DNA of 64,000 nt, taken from assembly GCA_050633525.1 (NCBI GenBank), contig JBOEGR010000033.1:1-64000 (forward strand), in the 5' to 3' direction. Positions 54,172-63,527 of this stretch are shown here, in pieces. Position 1 is the first letter of the stretch, and every line of letters begins with the position of its first letter. The notes beneath the pieces are model-generated. The model was not told the origin of the DNA. It saw only the letters and a program-made list of their open reading frames with translations, and did no database searches. Both the position numbers and the translations under genes were made by a program. The DNA is from CANLBN01 sp050633525 (GTDB taxonomy: Bacteria > Pseudomonadota > Gammaproteobacteria > Pseudomonadales > Cellvibrionaceae).

Positions 54172-55554
54172 ATGCAAGCTGCTACCGAAGAGCAAATCGA
54201 CAAGACACAAGCCAACCTTTCAAAGCTGTCAGAAATCCAAGAAAGCGTCTCTGGAGATGAAAGCGAGCTTCGTGCGGTTAAGCGTATGCTGAATGGCTTA
54301 AGTGCCGTTGAAATAGCCAATCTATTAAACTCATCCCCTCCTAAATCACGCCAATATCTCTGGGATTTAATCGATCCTGATGCCCACGCAGATATTATCC
54401 AAGAATTACCCGAAGAAGTTGCTGTTCAATTTGTTAAGGAAATGGACAGCCAACATGTTGCCGAACTCACAGAGTCTATCGATGTTGATGATGTAGCTGA
54501 CATACTGCAAAAGCTGCCTGGGCAAATTATGCAGGAAGTGCTCGAGGCCATGAGCGCACAAAATCGAGCCAGAGTGGAAATGGTCTTATCCTACGAAGAG
54601 GATACAGCCGGCGGATTAATGGATACGGATGTCATTACCATTCGTCCGCGTTTTACCCTCGATGTTGTTATGCGTTACTTGCGACGTCATGAAGAGATAC
54701 CGCCCTCGACTGATCAGCTGGTAGTTGTTAATGCGGATAATGTATATCTCGGCACACTATCGATGAGCAAGTTATTAACAACAGATCCGAATATTAGTGT
54801 TCGTGAAATTATGCGCACTGATCTAGAGGCTATTCCTGTTGACATGGATGACGGCAAAGTCGCTCAACTATTTGAACAAAATGACTGGATTTCTGCACCT
54901 GTAGTAAATGACTTAGGTCAAGTACTTGGACGTGTTACGATTGATGATGTTGTCGATGTCATTATAGAAGATGCTGACCACTCATTAATGGGTTTATCTG
55001 GGCTAAGTGAAGATGAAGAAGATACTTTTGCCCCTCTGTTTAAAAGTGCTCCTCGCCGTGCAATTTGGTTAGGTATTAACTTGATTACGGCTATTCTTGC
55101 CTCTTCTGTCATTAATATATTTCAAGATACGATAGATAAAATTGTTGCTCTTGCTATTTTAATGCCCATAGTCGCTAGTATGGGAGGGGTTGCAGGCAGC
55201 CAGACATTAACCGTTGTGGTACGTGGTATGGCCCTCGGAAAAATTGGCGCAAGTAACCGTAACTGGTTATTAATGCGCGAGATATTGTCTGGCTTAATGA
55301 ATGGTTTAGTGTGGGCAGGAGTTCTAGCTGCACTGACAGCATGGTGGTTTAACGATATTCGCATTGCTATTATCATCGCAGTAGCAACCATTATTAATTT
55401 ATTCACAGCCGCTATTGGTGGCACCTTGCTTCCACCCATGTTGAAGCGAATGGGGATTGACCCAGCCTTGGCGGGAGGCGTTGCATTAACAACATTAACT
55501 GATGTTGTGGGCTTTATGGCATTCCTTGGGTTAGCAACCGTATTTTACGCTTAA
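54172..55554 (+). CDS. mgtE: Magnesium transporter MgtE
   Basis: 460 aa in the MgtE order: an N domain (about 25-140), tandem CBS domains (145-265, LMDTDVITIRP), the plug helix and five C-terminal membrane helices with the pore motif PIVASMGGVAGSQ. A cytoplasmic Mg2+ sensor domain gates the channel. Upstream gap of 101 nt; no obvious Mg2+ riboswitch-like structure is visible in it. Confidence 0.96.
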   Translation: MQAATEEQIDKTQANLSKLSEIQESVSGDESELRAVKRMLNGLSAVEIANLLNSSPPKSRQYLWDLIDPDAHADIIQELPEEVAVQFVKEMDSQHVAELTESIDVDDVADILQKLPGQIMQEVLEAMSAQNRARVEMVLSYEEDTAGGLMDTDVITIRPRFTLDVVMRYLRRHEEIPPSTDQLVVVNADNVYLGTLSMSKLLTTDPNISVREIMRTDLEAIPVDMDDGKVAQLFEQNDWISAPVVNDLGQVLGRVTIDDVVDVIIEDADHSLMGLSGLSEDEEDTFAPLFKSAPRRAIWLGINLITAILASSVINIFQDTIDKIVALAILMPIVASMGGVAGSQTLTVVVRGMALGKIGASNRNWLLMREILSGLMNGLVWAGVLAALTAWWFNDIRIAIIIAVATIINLFTAAIGGTLLPPMLKRMGIDPALAGGVALTTLTDVVGFMAFLGLATVFYA

Positions 55555-55584
55555 TTTTATATCAAATAATCTCGCAGAAAGACA

Positions 55585-56124
55585 ATGAAAAAAAACAAAA
55601 ACCAGCATAACAACAGCGATGACACCCAAAACTTTGAAGACGATGTTATTAGCAAGTCTGAAGTAAAAAGGGCGTTACAGGACATCCTACTATTCGGCGA
55701 AACACTCTTAGCCTTACCACCCCAAAAACTTGCCAAGCTGCCCATAAGTGAATTACTCCTGTCAGAAATTGCATTAGCTAAACGACTAAAAGTAAACAAT
55801 AGCCGTCGTAGACAAATGCAACGCATCGGAAAAATATTACGCTCTGAAAATTATGAAGAAATTCAAACAATTTATAATGAAATGGAAGAACAAAACAGAC
55901 AGCATCAGCAATCTGGTAACCCGTCGGAAAAATGGTGTGAAAAACTAATAGATAACCCTGACGCACTATCAGACTTTATTCAACGTTATCCTGATATAGA
56001 TCGACAACAATTTAGCCAATTGATCCGTAATTCAAAAAAAGAGCGAACAAGTTCAAGCAGCTCTCAAAAAAACCAACAACGCTTATTTAGATTTATTCAA
56101 GAAAGGTTAACCGAGCACTTATAG
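55585..56124 (+). CDS. yjgA: Ribosome biogenesis factor DarP (YjgA)
   Basis: 179 aa, all-helical, basic, matching YjgA/DarP (DUF615), which binds pre-50S particles (KSEVKRALQDILLFGETLLALP, SNPSEKW-like segment, DIDRQQFSQLIRN). It is convergent with yhdP and their stop codons overlap by 6 bp, so no terminator can lie between. Confidence 0.93.
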   Translation: MKKNKNQHNNSDDTQNFEDDVISKSEVKRALQDILLFGETLLALPPQKLAKLPISELLLSEIALAKRLKVNNSRRRQMQRIGKILRSENYEEIQTIYNEMEEQNRQHQQSGNPSEKWCEKLIDNPDALSDFIQRYPDIDRQQFSQLIRNSKKERTSSSSSQKNQQRLFRFIQERLTEHL

Positions 56125-59100
56125 ATCTTCTTCAGCTACATTTTGACTAACATCTTGATCGCCTATTTTATCTACTCTAATAACAGGCTCTCTCCAATCA
56201 CCTTGAATCAGGTAATTTACACTCGATACTCTTTCAACTTGCTTTTCAAACAACTTACTGACAAGGTAAACACCTGCAGCTGCAGGAAGCCCTCCGGCTA
56301 AAGCAGCAACGACCGTTAAGTTGCCTCCTATCGGCACCGTAGCCACCAACCTTGCATCAACCGTTTCTTCTGGGTAATTGATTAAACCCGACAAGGACAT
56401 TTTGCTCGAAGGCCCTTCCATTGTGATTGGGTCAGAGATAGTAATAAGGCCATCTTTAAAGCTCAAACTACCTTTTAACTCATCAAAAACAATTCCTTTT
56501 TTATACACATCAGAAAAATCCAATCTCACACGGCGTGCCCAAGAATCAAAATTAAACAAACCAAACAAACGTAACACCCCTGTTGCATCGTTTGTTTTTT
56601 CCTGTGTAAAGACACCATCAGAATGTTGGCTACTGACACTTCCATTCAAAACATCAATAGAAAAATCTGCAGGCGAACCCATCCACATTAGGTCTGCCGT
56701 CAATGTTGTTTTCTTACTTTCAAGACCGAAAGGTAAATCCCACTGCTCAAACAATGTTTTAGGATTATCTCCAAACACCAACCCTTTTAGCTCGGTAAAC
56801 TCCGGAGATGATTCAGATGCAGCAAGCCAGCGAAGAGTTGCTCCTTGCTTTTCTTGATCACCAGCCAAAGTAAAGCCATTCGCTGCGGCCACTATATTAT
56901 TTACCAACAAACCCTCATTATTGGGGCGTAATTGCATTGACCAACTACCAAGAGGTTTATCTTTATAAACAAGCCGATTGATATTGACATTCGCTGGAGG
57001 TAAATCTCGGGGATCAACATCCTTCATCACATCGTTTTTGGCGCTTTCTGGCACAGAGTTCGACAAAACGACAACATCATCTTCTGGCACATCAGAATTA
57101 GGAGACCAGTGCAAATAGTCAATATCAACGATTAAAGGACGTTCTTTATCATCATCAATATACACTCCCCCGAGAACATCACTACTATCAACAAATAAAC
57201 TCCAACCATTTTGTTCTCTATGGCCGGATATCATAGTATTTTTTAGTTGATAGTCGTTAAAAACAAAATTATCTACAGAAATAAAAGCATCAACGGAATC
57301 ACTACTGGCCCCGGCTGATCGAGGGTACTGCTGAAGAAAATCAAACCAAACACCCGCATCCAAATGTTCGAACTGGCTAACCAACTTTAAACCCTTATCA
57401 GGCAAACTAGTGAACTCTGGAAACTGAATATCACTCACTGAAACCGTAGCGACAAACGGGGCATTTTCGTTAGCGACAAAGTGACCGGAAAAATACTGGC
57501 CCAAGGTTAATTTATATTCACGGGTATTTTCTTTAAATGGTATCGATAAAGAAAATGGCAGCTCATCATCCAACTCTTTATCAAAAGGCGGGGGTAAGTT
57601 TGCACTTACGCCCACCAAATCAGACTGAATTAACAAACCCGCCTGATCTCCTGAACGATCAGAGGGTATCCGTATCTCAAGCTGATAATCTATATCACCT
57701 GATACAAAAGACAAAATAGGTTGATCCAACCATTCTGCTATAGATGAGACAAGCGCTGAACCAGTGCCATTAATAAGCAAATCATTTTGATTCGTACTGT
57801 CATTACGAATATCGGCTGTCACCGGTCTATCAAACAAGGAAGCATGAAGGTCATTTGATAAAAAGCCCTTTTCAGATGAATAATTTAAGGCGCCTTTAAT
57901 TGAGGACAGCTCGAGATCCACTTCATTTAATGCTAATTGAGCATTCTTAAAATGAATATTGACATCTTGCTTTGCTAGAACAGGAGAATCATCTAGAGGA
58001 ATACGTAGATCAACATCAATACCTAAACGCCCCTTACCAGAGGCTTGATCAACCAAAGACCCTATTTTGTTTCTTAACCAAGATTCCCGCAAATAGCGTA
58101 AACCCGACTGCGTACTGGTTACGCCTGAAGCGTTAACACTCAATACTTTTCGATTGTTCTTATTCCAATCAAATGAACCCTTAAATTTTCCATCGCCATA
58201 AATTGATGCATTATCAATCTTGCCAGATACTCTTTGGTTATCAATTAAAAAACGTCCTTTTAAATTTTTTAATGAAGGCCAATCAGAACTGAAGTCTAAC
58301 TCACCCTTTTCTATATCAGTGAAAAATTGAATGGTGCGCTTAGAGTCTTCTCTTAACCCTCCTCGGTAGAAGAATCCTGCCTCATTTAGCTCACCGGCTT
58401 TAATTGAATCCGACATCCAGCTCAATAAATCTTTCGGCAACAACTTAGGAACGAGCTGCTTATGAAACAATGCATTGGACTGTTTCAAACCTATTTGTAG
58501 CGTTAAATTATTTTGGTTATTTGGGTTTTCTTTGTCCCAAGCCAAATCTAAAGCAAAATTCCCCTTTGCTTCACCATAAGCACCCAACATTTTCAAATCA
58601 AAACCATGCACTGTAGCGGATTTTTTTTCCGTGCTAACCTGCCATCCTACATACCCACTAGAATAACTCGACTCTACGGCCGCGTTATAAACTTCATCAG
58701 GGAAAAAAGAAAATTCATTCGCATCCAACAAAATGAATCCGTGATCTAAACTTGCTTCTAGATAACCACTCACCCGCCTAAATTCAGGGAGGCCTTTCCA
58801 AGCTTCACTTTGAGCATTCGCTACATTCGCCGTAATAAGCGAATCAGAAACATTCAATAAATCAATGCTCGTATAAATATTATTTAATTCACCGACAGGA
58901 ACAAGTGAACTAATAACATTATTCACTTTTTTAGATCGAATCAATCTCTTCTCCGCCCACCGAGCCCAAGAGCTTAAGTCTATTTTGTCGACGGCCGCAT
59001 TCACCTTATTCTCATGGAGAATAAAACGAGCTTTATCAATAAATAATGTTTTATCAATGTTTATTTTACTTAGACCGAGAGATAGACCTCGTTGAATACT

Positions 59101-60042
59101 ATAATCGCCTGCGATATTTGCACTAACTGGGATATCGAGATAATATTTTTTTGCAAATGGGGTAGATTCATCATTAACTAATTCAATATTTCCGTTCATC
59201 AAAAAACGGCTGGGGCTTGCAAAATCTAGCCACATATTAAGATTTGCTTCGGATTCAGATACTTCAGCCAGATCTGTTTGATTTACTAGCACTTCGGCAT
59301 CAACGGCAACTTGCTCAAACAATTGAGATAAACGTTCAACCGGAAAACGATTAAGCTGCAAGTACGCTTGAGCAAAGAATTGGTCAGGAATAGATGGGTC
59401 ACCAACACCTTCTAAAACAAAATCAAATGCCGAATTATCGCCTATGGCTGCTTTTGCATTTAAGCGATGAAAATGCCCATTATTTTGTATAGAAATGAGA
59501 GGGATATCAGCCTTAACTTGCCGCTGATTATGCAAAGTGAAATTAATCCTAGACGACTCTAGGTGCACATCACCGGCCATCAAAAATAAAGCGCTAGGAC
59601 TACGATACCGCCAACTACGATCTTTATTCGCCGGCGAGAGACCACCAATTGTCCACGCGCCCGCTTCATCTTGAGAGATACTGAGGTCAACACCTTTAGC
59701 CTCTACACTATGCCAAACGGGTGTCCAGTGGTACAAACTGCGTAAGATATCCAAACGCATGCTAGCATTGTTAATCGCTAATAAGGGTTGTCCATCATCG
59801 GACCTTACCGACAAGCCATCAACCATGACCCGAGGCCGTAAACCAGTCCATTTTGCCGATACACGCTCCAAAGTAACCTGAGCTTTGATTTGCTGGCTGA
59901 AATAACTTTCTAGGCTGTTATTAAAATAGTTTATATAAGGAAGTGACCACTTGGTCAACTGCAGTAATACTGCAAACACGATGATGACTGCCGCAGAGGA
60001 CATCCAACAAAACTTAATCGGTTTCTTAACTCGCTGAATCAT
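56119..60042 (-). CDS. yhdP: AsmA/TamB-like lipid transport protein YhdP
   Basis: A very large (1307 aa) envelope protein with an N-terminal membrane anchor (about 12-35) and a long periplasmic beta-rich groove with DUF3971 and AsmA-like regions. YhdP, TamB and YdbH carry phospholipids to the outer membrane. The end has GGNLTVVAALAGGLPAAAGVYLVSKLFEK split by a hydrophobic patch and the IQGDWREPVIRV motif typical of YhdP. In Pseudomonas a maf and an rng gene stand between it and mreD; here mreD follows directly. Confidence 0.9.
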   Translation of the reverse strand: MIQRVKKPIKFCWMSSAAVIIVFAVLLQLTKWSLPYINYFNNSLESYFSQQIKAQVTLERVSAKWTGLRPRVMVDGLSVRSDDGQPLLAINNASMRLDILRSLYHWTPVWHSVEAKGVDLSISQDEAGAWTIGGLSPANKDRSWRYRSPSALFLMAGDVHLESSRINFTLHNQRQVKADIPLISIQNNGHFHRLNAKAAIGDNSAFDFVLEGVGDPSIPDQFFAQAYLQLNRFPVERLSQLFEQVAVDAEVLVNQTDLAEVSESEANLNMWLDFASPSRFLMNGNIELVNDESTPFAKKYYLDIPVSANIAGDYSIQRGLSLGLSKINIDKTLFIDKARFILHENKVNAAVDKIDLSSWARWAEKRLIRSKKVNNVISSLVPVGELNNIYTSIDLLNVSDSLITANVANAQSEAWKGLPEFRRVSGYLEASLDHGFILLDANEFSFFPDEVYNAAVESSYSSGYVGWQVSTEKKSATVHGFDLKMLGAYGEAKGNFALDLAWDKENPNNQNNLTLQIGLKQSNALFHKQLVPKLLPKDLLSWMSDSIKAGELNEAGFFYRGGLREDSKRTIQFFTDIEKGELDFSSDWPSLKNLKGRFLIDNQRVSGKIDNASIYGDGKFKGSFDWNKNNRKVLSVNASGVTSTQSGLRYLRESWLRNKIGSLVDQASGKGRLGIDVDLRIPLDDSPVLAKQDVNIHFKNAQLALNEVDLELSSIKGALNYSSEKGFLSNDLHASLFDRPVTADIRNDSTNQNDLLINGTGSALVSSIAEWLDQPILSFVSGDIDYQLEIRIPSDRSGDQAGLLIQSDLVGVSANLPPPFDKELDDELPFSLSIPFKENTREYKLTLGQYFSGHFVANENAPFVATVSVSDIQFPEFTSLPDKGLKLVSQFEHLDAGVWFDFLQQYPRSAGASSDSVDAFISVDNFVFNDYQLKNTMISGHREQNGWSLFVDSSDVLGGVYIDDDKERPLIVDIDYLHWSPNSDVPEDDVVVLSNSVPESAKNDVMKDVDPRDLPPANVNINRLVYKDKPLGSWSMQLRPNNEGLLVNNIVAAANGFTLAGDQEKQGATLRWLAASESSPEFTELKGLVFGDNPKTLFEQWDLPFGLESKKTTLTADLMWMGSPADFSIDVLNGSVSSQHSDGVFTQEKTNDATGVLRLFGLFNFDSWARRVRLDFSDVYKKGIVFDELKGSLSFKDGLITISDPITMEGPSSKMSLSGLINYPEETVDARLVATVPIGGNLTVVAALAGGLPAAAGVYLVSKLFEKQVERVSSVNYLIQGDWREPVIRVDKIGDQDVSQNVAEEDL

Positions 60043-60218
60043 AAGCTAGACAAACAATAACTCAAAATAAACCATCTTGGTACTTTTGCACAAAATGACA
60101 CTTAAAAAATTTAAGCATCAAATTTGAGTAAAAATGCCCCCCAACATAAGAGGAATTATCCCTATTATTACTGAACGTAAGCTTAAAAAAAGCACTTTAC
60201 TATGAAATCGCGCACAAA

Positions 60219-60689
60219 TTACTGAATTAAACGGAAATAAACCTGTAGACGTCCCATTAGTATGACTAAAAATGGCCACAAGAGCCCACTAAAAACGGCT
60301 GAAAGCAAGAAAACAGGACTATCTGCTGAATACCCCATAAACCCATTTAACCAGTTGGAGAATAATTGAAAAACACCTACCAGCACAAAAACCCACAAAG
60401 CCTGATGCCAAAACACATAATTGCGTAGACGTTGATAAACTAAATGTAATATATAGGCAATCAAAAGCATACCGATGGCATTTAACCCTAGAAAGGAAAG
60501 CTCAAGAATATCTTGAAACAGCCCTACAAGCCAAACAGTCCCCAACCCAAGGTGCTGGGGCGCATACATTGTCCAGTAGATAACTAGCAGAACAATAAAT
60601 TCAGGCCTACACCACTTTAGGTCATGACTAATCGGAATCACCATCAACACAAAAGCAATTACAAAGCTAATCGTAATGAAAAATTTCAT
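60219..60689 (-). CDS. mreD: Rod shape-determining protein MreD
   Basis: 156 aa with five to six membrane helices (ISHDLKWCRPEFIVLLVIYW, LFQDILELSFLGLNAIG). MreD is an inner-membrane partner of MreC in the elongasome. It overlaps mreC by 4 nt (ATGA). Confidence 0.93.
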   Translation of the reverse strand: MKFFITISFVIAFVLMVIPISHDLKWCRPEFIVLLVIYWTMYAPQHLGLGTVWLVGLFQDILELSFLGLNAIGMLLIAYILHLVYQRLRNYVFWHQALWVFVLVGVFQLFSNWLNGFMGYSADSPVFLLSAVFSGLLWPFLVILMGRLQVYFRLIQ

Positions 60690-61528
60690 TGTGGTATAGG
60701 AGTTTCCGAGGTGGGCAGTTCAGATATAGCAGAGGCATCAACAGTCAGAGCAGGCTGTTCACTAAAAACCAATAAAACATGACGACTACGATCTAATTGC
60801 GCAGCAGGCCGAGCCACTACCGTCGCAAAAGGTTCACCGGGGTCATAAGTAATACTTTCGATTTGCGCAACAGGATAGCCAACAGGAAATCGACCTCCCA
60901 AGCCTGAGCTAACAAGAATATCGCCTTCCTTTATATCCATCGTTGAGGAAACATAACGCAATCTTAATTGATATAAATCACCCACGCCTTCAGCAACTGT
61001 ACGGACATTGTTACGCGTCACCTGAACAGGGATCGCATGCGTATTATCGGTAATGAGTAAAATTTGTGAAGTATAGTCATTCACCGCAACCACTTGTCCC
61101 ATCAAACCATAAGCATCTAACATCGGCTGACCAACATAGATACCATCGTTACGGCCTTTATTGACAATCACCTTATGCACCAGAGGATCGGGGGAAACAC
61201 CGATCAACTCTGCCACCAAGACGCGATCTTGGATAAGGTCTGATGAATTCATTAATTGTCGTAAACGAAGATTTTCTGCCATCAAAGCAGCCATTTGCTG
61301 CAAACGCGACTCTTGCACCCTGATTTGATTACGCAAGAGCTTATTCTCTCCTTCAAGAGCCTCACGCGATGACCAATTAGTATCGATCCAACCCGACACT
61401 TTTGTTGGGATACCCGTCACCCAATAAAAAGGAAGCGATAGTAAATCAAGCTTACTACGCACAGGCTCAAGCCAAGTCGTATAACGCCCCACCAATAACA
61501 AAGACACCGCCAGCACCCCCAACAACAA
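60686..61528 (-). CDS. mreC: Rod shape-determining protein MreC
   Basis: 280 aa with an N-terminal membrane helix, a coiled coil (about 55-95) and a periplasmic beta-barrel domain (VDAYGLMGQV-like: MLDAYGLMGQVVAV; GLGGRFPVGYPVA). MreC activates PBP2/RodA. It is separated from mreB by 248 nt that hold a large palindrome, so its expression may be uncoupled from mreB. Confidence 0.95.
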   Translation of the reverse strand: MLLGVLAVSLLLVGRYTTWLEPVRSKLDLLSLPFYWVTGIPTKVSGWIDTNWSSREALEGENKLLRNQIRVQESRLQQMAALMAENLRLRQLMNSSDLIQDRVLVAELIGVSPDPLVHKVIVNKGRNDGIYVGQPMLDAYGLMGQVVAVNDYTSQILLITDNTHAIPVQVTRNNVRTVAEGVGDLYQLRLRYVSSTMDIKEGDILVSSGLGGRFPVGYPVAQIESITYDPGEPFATVVARPAAQLDRSRHVLLVFSEQPALTVDASAISELPTSETPIPQ

Positions 61529-61649
61529 TGCTCGCGAGAAATAGGAAGGGCCTTTAGTAAATAAGAGTTTGATAGCTTATCACCACTGAGAGAACAGTTG
61601 AGTTGATAACCAACATAGCGATCAATTGACTGACATTATGAAATGTTGG

Positions 61650-61776
61650 TTTTAGGTGCGAATATTTTGCTCCCAGACAAGGCGAAAATGCACGGAGAGA
61701 GGGAGCTTATTGTTAATAAGAGACCGATTGAGTACATTTTCAACGCCGTATGGGGGCAAAATATTCGTGCATAAAA
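61650..61776. repeat. 127-bp imperfect palindromic element between mreB and mreC
   Basis: The outer arms 61650-61675 and 61751-61776 pair over 25 of 26 positions (three G-T). An inner stem joins GGCG...AAAATGCAC (61681-61693) with GTACATTTTCAACGCC (61732-61747). The apex is a perfect CTTATT-GTT-AATAAG hairpin (61706-61720). The right arm ends at the base before the mreB stop codon. It is transcribed between mreB and mreC on the minus strand. REP/MITE-like architecture; no coding potential. Confidence 0.8.
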
Positions 61777-62817
61777 TTAGTCTTCTAGGAAGCCCATGGT
61801 CTTACTATCCATCCACCCCATCGCAATACCACCGCCACGGGCCACACAAGTTAGAGGATCATCCGCCACGATAACGGGTAAACCCGTTTCTTCAGACAAC
61901 AACTGATCGATATCTCTCAATAAAGCACCACCACCGGTCAACACAATGCCACTTTCGGCAATATCCGATGCTAGCTCGGGAGGAGACTGCTCCAATGCAC
62001 TTTTTACCGACTGTACAATGCCCGCTAGCGGTTCTTGTAGTGCTTCTAAGACTTCGCCACTACTGAGAGTAAAGCTACGAGGCACACCTTCAGCTAAGTT
62101 ACGGCCACGAACATCAATATCGCGAGCCTCGCTGCCCACGTAGGCACAACCAATTTCTTGCTTAATTCGCTCAGCGGTCGCATCGCCAATGACCGTACCG
62201 TAATTGCGCCTAACATAATTGACAATCGCCTCATCAAAACGGTCACCGCCAATTCGAACAGAGTCAGAATAAACCACGCCATTGAGAGAAATCACCGCAA
62301 TTTCAGTCGTACCACCACCAATATCAACTACCATAGAGCCGCTGGCCTCTGCCACTCTTAGGCCAGCTCCAATCGCTGCCGCTCTCGGCTCTTCTATTAA
62401 GCGCACTTCCCTTGCACCGGCACCCAACGCAGACTCACGAATCGCACGCTTTTCAACTTCCGTGGATAAGCAAGGCACACAGACTAACACGCGAGGGCTA
62501 GGCTGGAACCAGCTATTCTCGTGCACTTTGCGCATGAAATGCTGGAGCATCTTCTCCGTTACTTGAAAATCGGCAATCACACCATCTTTAAGAGGGCGAA
62601 TTGCCGTAATATTACCGGGTGTTCGGCCTAACATACGTTTTGCCTCAACACCGACAGCCTCAACCAATTTCTGGCCATTATGGTGACGTATAGCCACTAC
62701 CGAGGGTTCGTTTAGCACAATACCTTTTTCACGCACATAAATCAGTGTATTTGCAGTACCAAGGTCAATGGATAGGTCATTCGAAAATAAGCCACGAAGG
62801 CGTTTGGGAATTAGCAT
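61777..62817 (-). CDS. mreB: Rod shape-determining actin MreB
   Basis: 346 aa, bacterial actin that guides lateral cell-wall synthesis. It has the phosphate-binding loops DLGTANTLIY and DIGGGTTEIAV, and LTGGGALL of the adenosine site. First gene of mreBCD, divergent from gatC, as in Pseudomonas. Its promoter is predicted about 130 nt upstream. Confidence 0.98.
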   Translation of the reverse strand: MLIPKRLRGLFSNDLSIDLGTANTLIYVREKGIVLNEPSVVAIRHHNGQKLVEAVGVEAKRMLGRTPGNITAIRPLKDGVIADFQVTEKMLQHFMRKVHENSWFQPSPRVLVCVPCLSTEVEKRAIRESALGAGAREVRLIEEPRAAAIGAGLRVAEASGSMVVDIGGGTTEIAVISLNGVVYSDSVRIGGDRFDEAIVNYVRRNYGTVIGDATAERIKQEIGCAYVGSEARDIDVRGRNLAEGVPRSFTLSSGEVLEALQEPLAGIVQSVKSALEQSPPELASDIAESGIVLTGGGALLRDIDQLLSEETGLPVIVADDPLTCVARGGGIAMGWMDSKTMGFLED

Positions 62818-62945
62818 GGAGTTATTTTTACCTAACAGTCTTTTGTTTTATTTATCATAATGGGCGACATCTCTGTTTAGGCCACCCTATTGAGTCGATG
62901 TACAAATCACAATTAAAGGCATACATACCTTTTAATGCTTATACC

Positions 62946-62974
62946 TTTATATACAAGTGGCGAGACTCTAGCAA
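62946..62974 (-). promoter_or_regulatory. Sigma-70 promoter of mreB
   Basis: On the minus strand TTGCTA (62969-62974), a 17-nt spacer and TATAAA (62946-62951). Transcription would start near 62939 with a leader of about 120 nt. The spacing is ideal and the -10 has 5 of 6 consensus bases. Confidence 0.5.
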
Positions 62975-63231
62975 TGACAGCTGTATTCGGCAAGATGCAA
63001 TTAGGGAAACAAGGGGGTTTAGCACATTTTTACCCTATTTTTTTATACTTTTAACAGCTGGTAGCCTAAAAATACGCTAGAATCACCCCCCTCAATTTTA
63101 CGGGACTGGGGCACTGTGATTTGCCATAAAAGAAAAGCACGGTATTTTTCGCCTGACTAAGCGCTCTTTTTTATTATGGCATTATAATGCCGCTGTTCTC
63201 ACTCTAAGCTGTCGTACTAACGGAGACACTC
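62975..63231 (+). promoter_or_regulatory. Divergent mreB/gatC intergenic region, gatC promoter side
   Basis: The 414-nt gap (62818-63231) has no gene. Besides the mreB promoter it holds a perfect 14-bp palindrome (63178-63191) that contains a consensus -10 TATAAT (63183-63188), but no convincing -35 is present. Transcription for gatCAB would start near 63195. The SD GGAGA stands just before the GTG of gatC. Confidence 0.4.
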
Positions 63232-63513
63232 GTGGACGCAAACGAAATTGCTAAACTTGCACAACTGGCTCGCATTAATATTGAAGCCGATATGACTAAT
63301 GATGTTGCCGATAATATTGGGCGCATTCTAACACTGGTCGATCAATTACAGGCCGTTGATACCGACGGGATTGAGCCGATGTCTCACCCAATGGATGCCG
63401 TACAGCGCTTGCGCTCTGATACCGTGAGTGAAGAAAACCAGCGTGAATCACTGCAAGCCACTGCTCCTGCGGTTGAGAAAGGCCTCTTTCTCGTTCCTAA
63501 AGTCATCGATTAA
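63232..63513 (+). CDS. gatC: Asp/Glu-tRNA amidotransferase subunit C
   Basis: GatC, 93 aa, the small linker subunit of GatCAB which converts Glu-tRNA(Gln) and Asp-tRNA(Asn) to the amides. It has the EIAKLAQLARI N-terminus and the PMSHPMDAVQRLRSD motif. GTG start with GGAGA 7 nt upstream. gatA begins 14 nt later. Presence of GatCAB suggests indirect amidation of at least Asn-tRNA. Confidence 0.95.
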   Translation: MDANEIAKLAQLARINIEADMTNDVADNIGRILTLVDQLQAVDTDGIEPMSHPMDAVQRLRSDTVSEENQRESLQATAPAVEKGLFLVPKVID

Positions 63514-63527
63514 TAAAAGCGTTTACT

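Noticed and set aside
56378..56857. 159-codon open frame antisense to yhdP
   Set aside because: Shadow frame of a large real gene; low-complexity, no family features.
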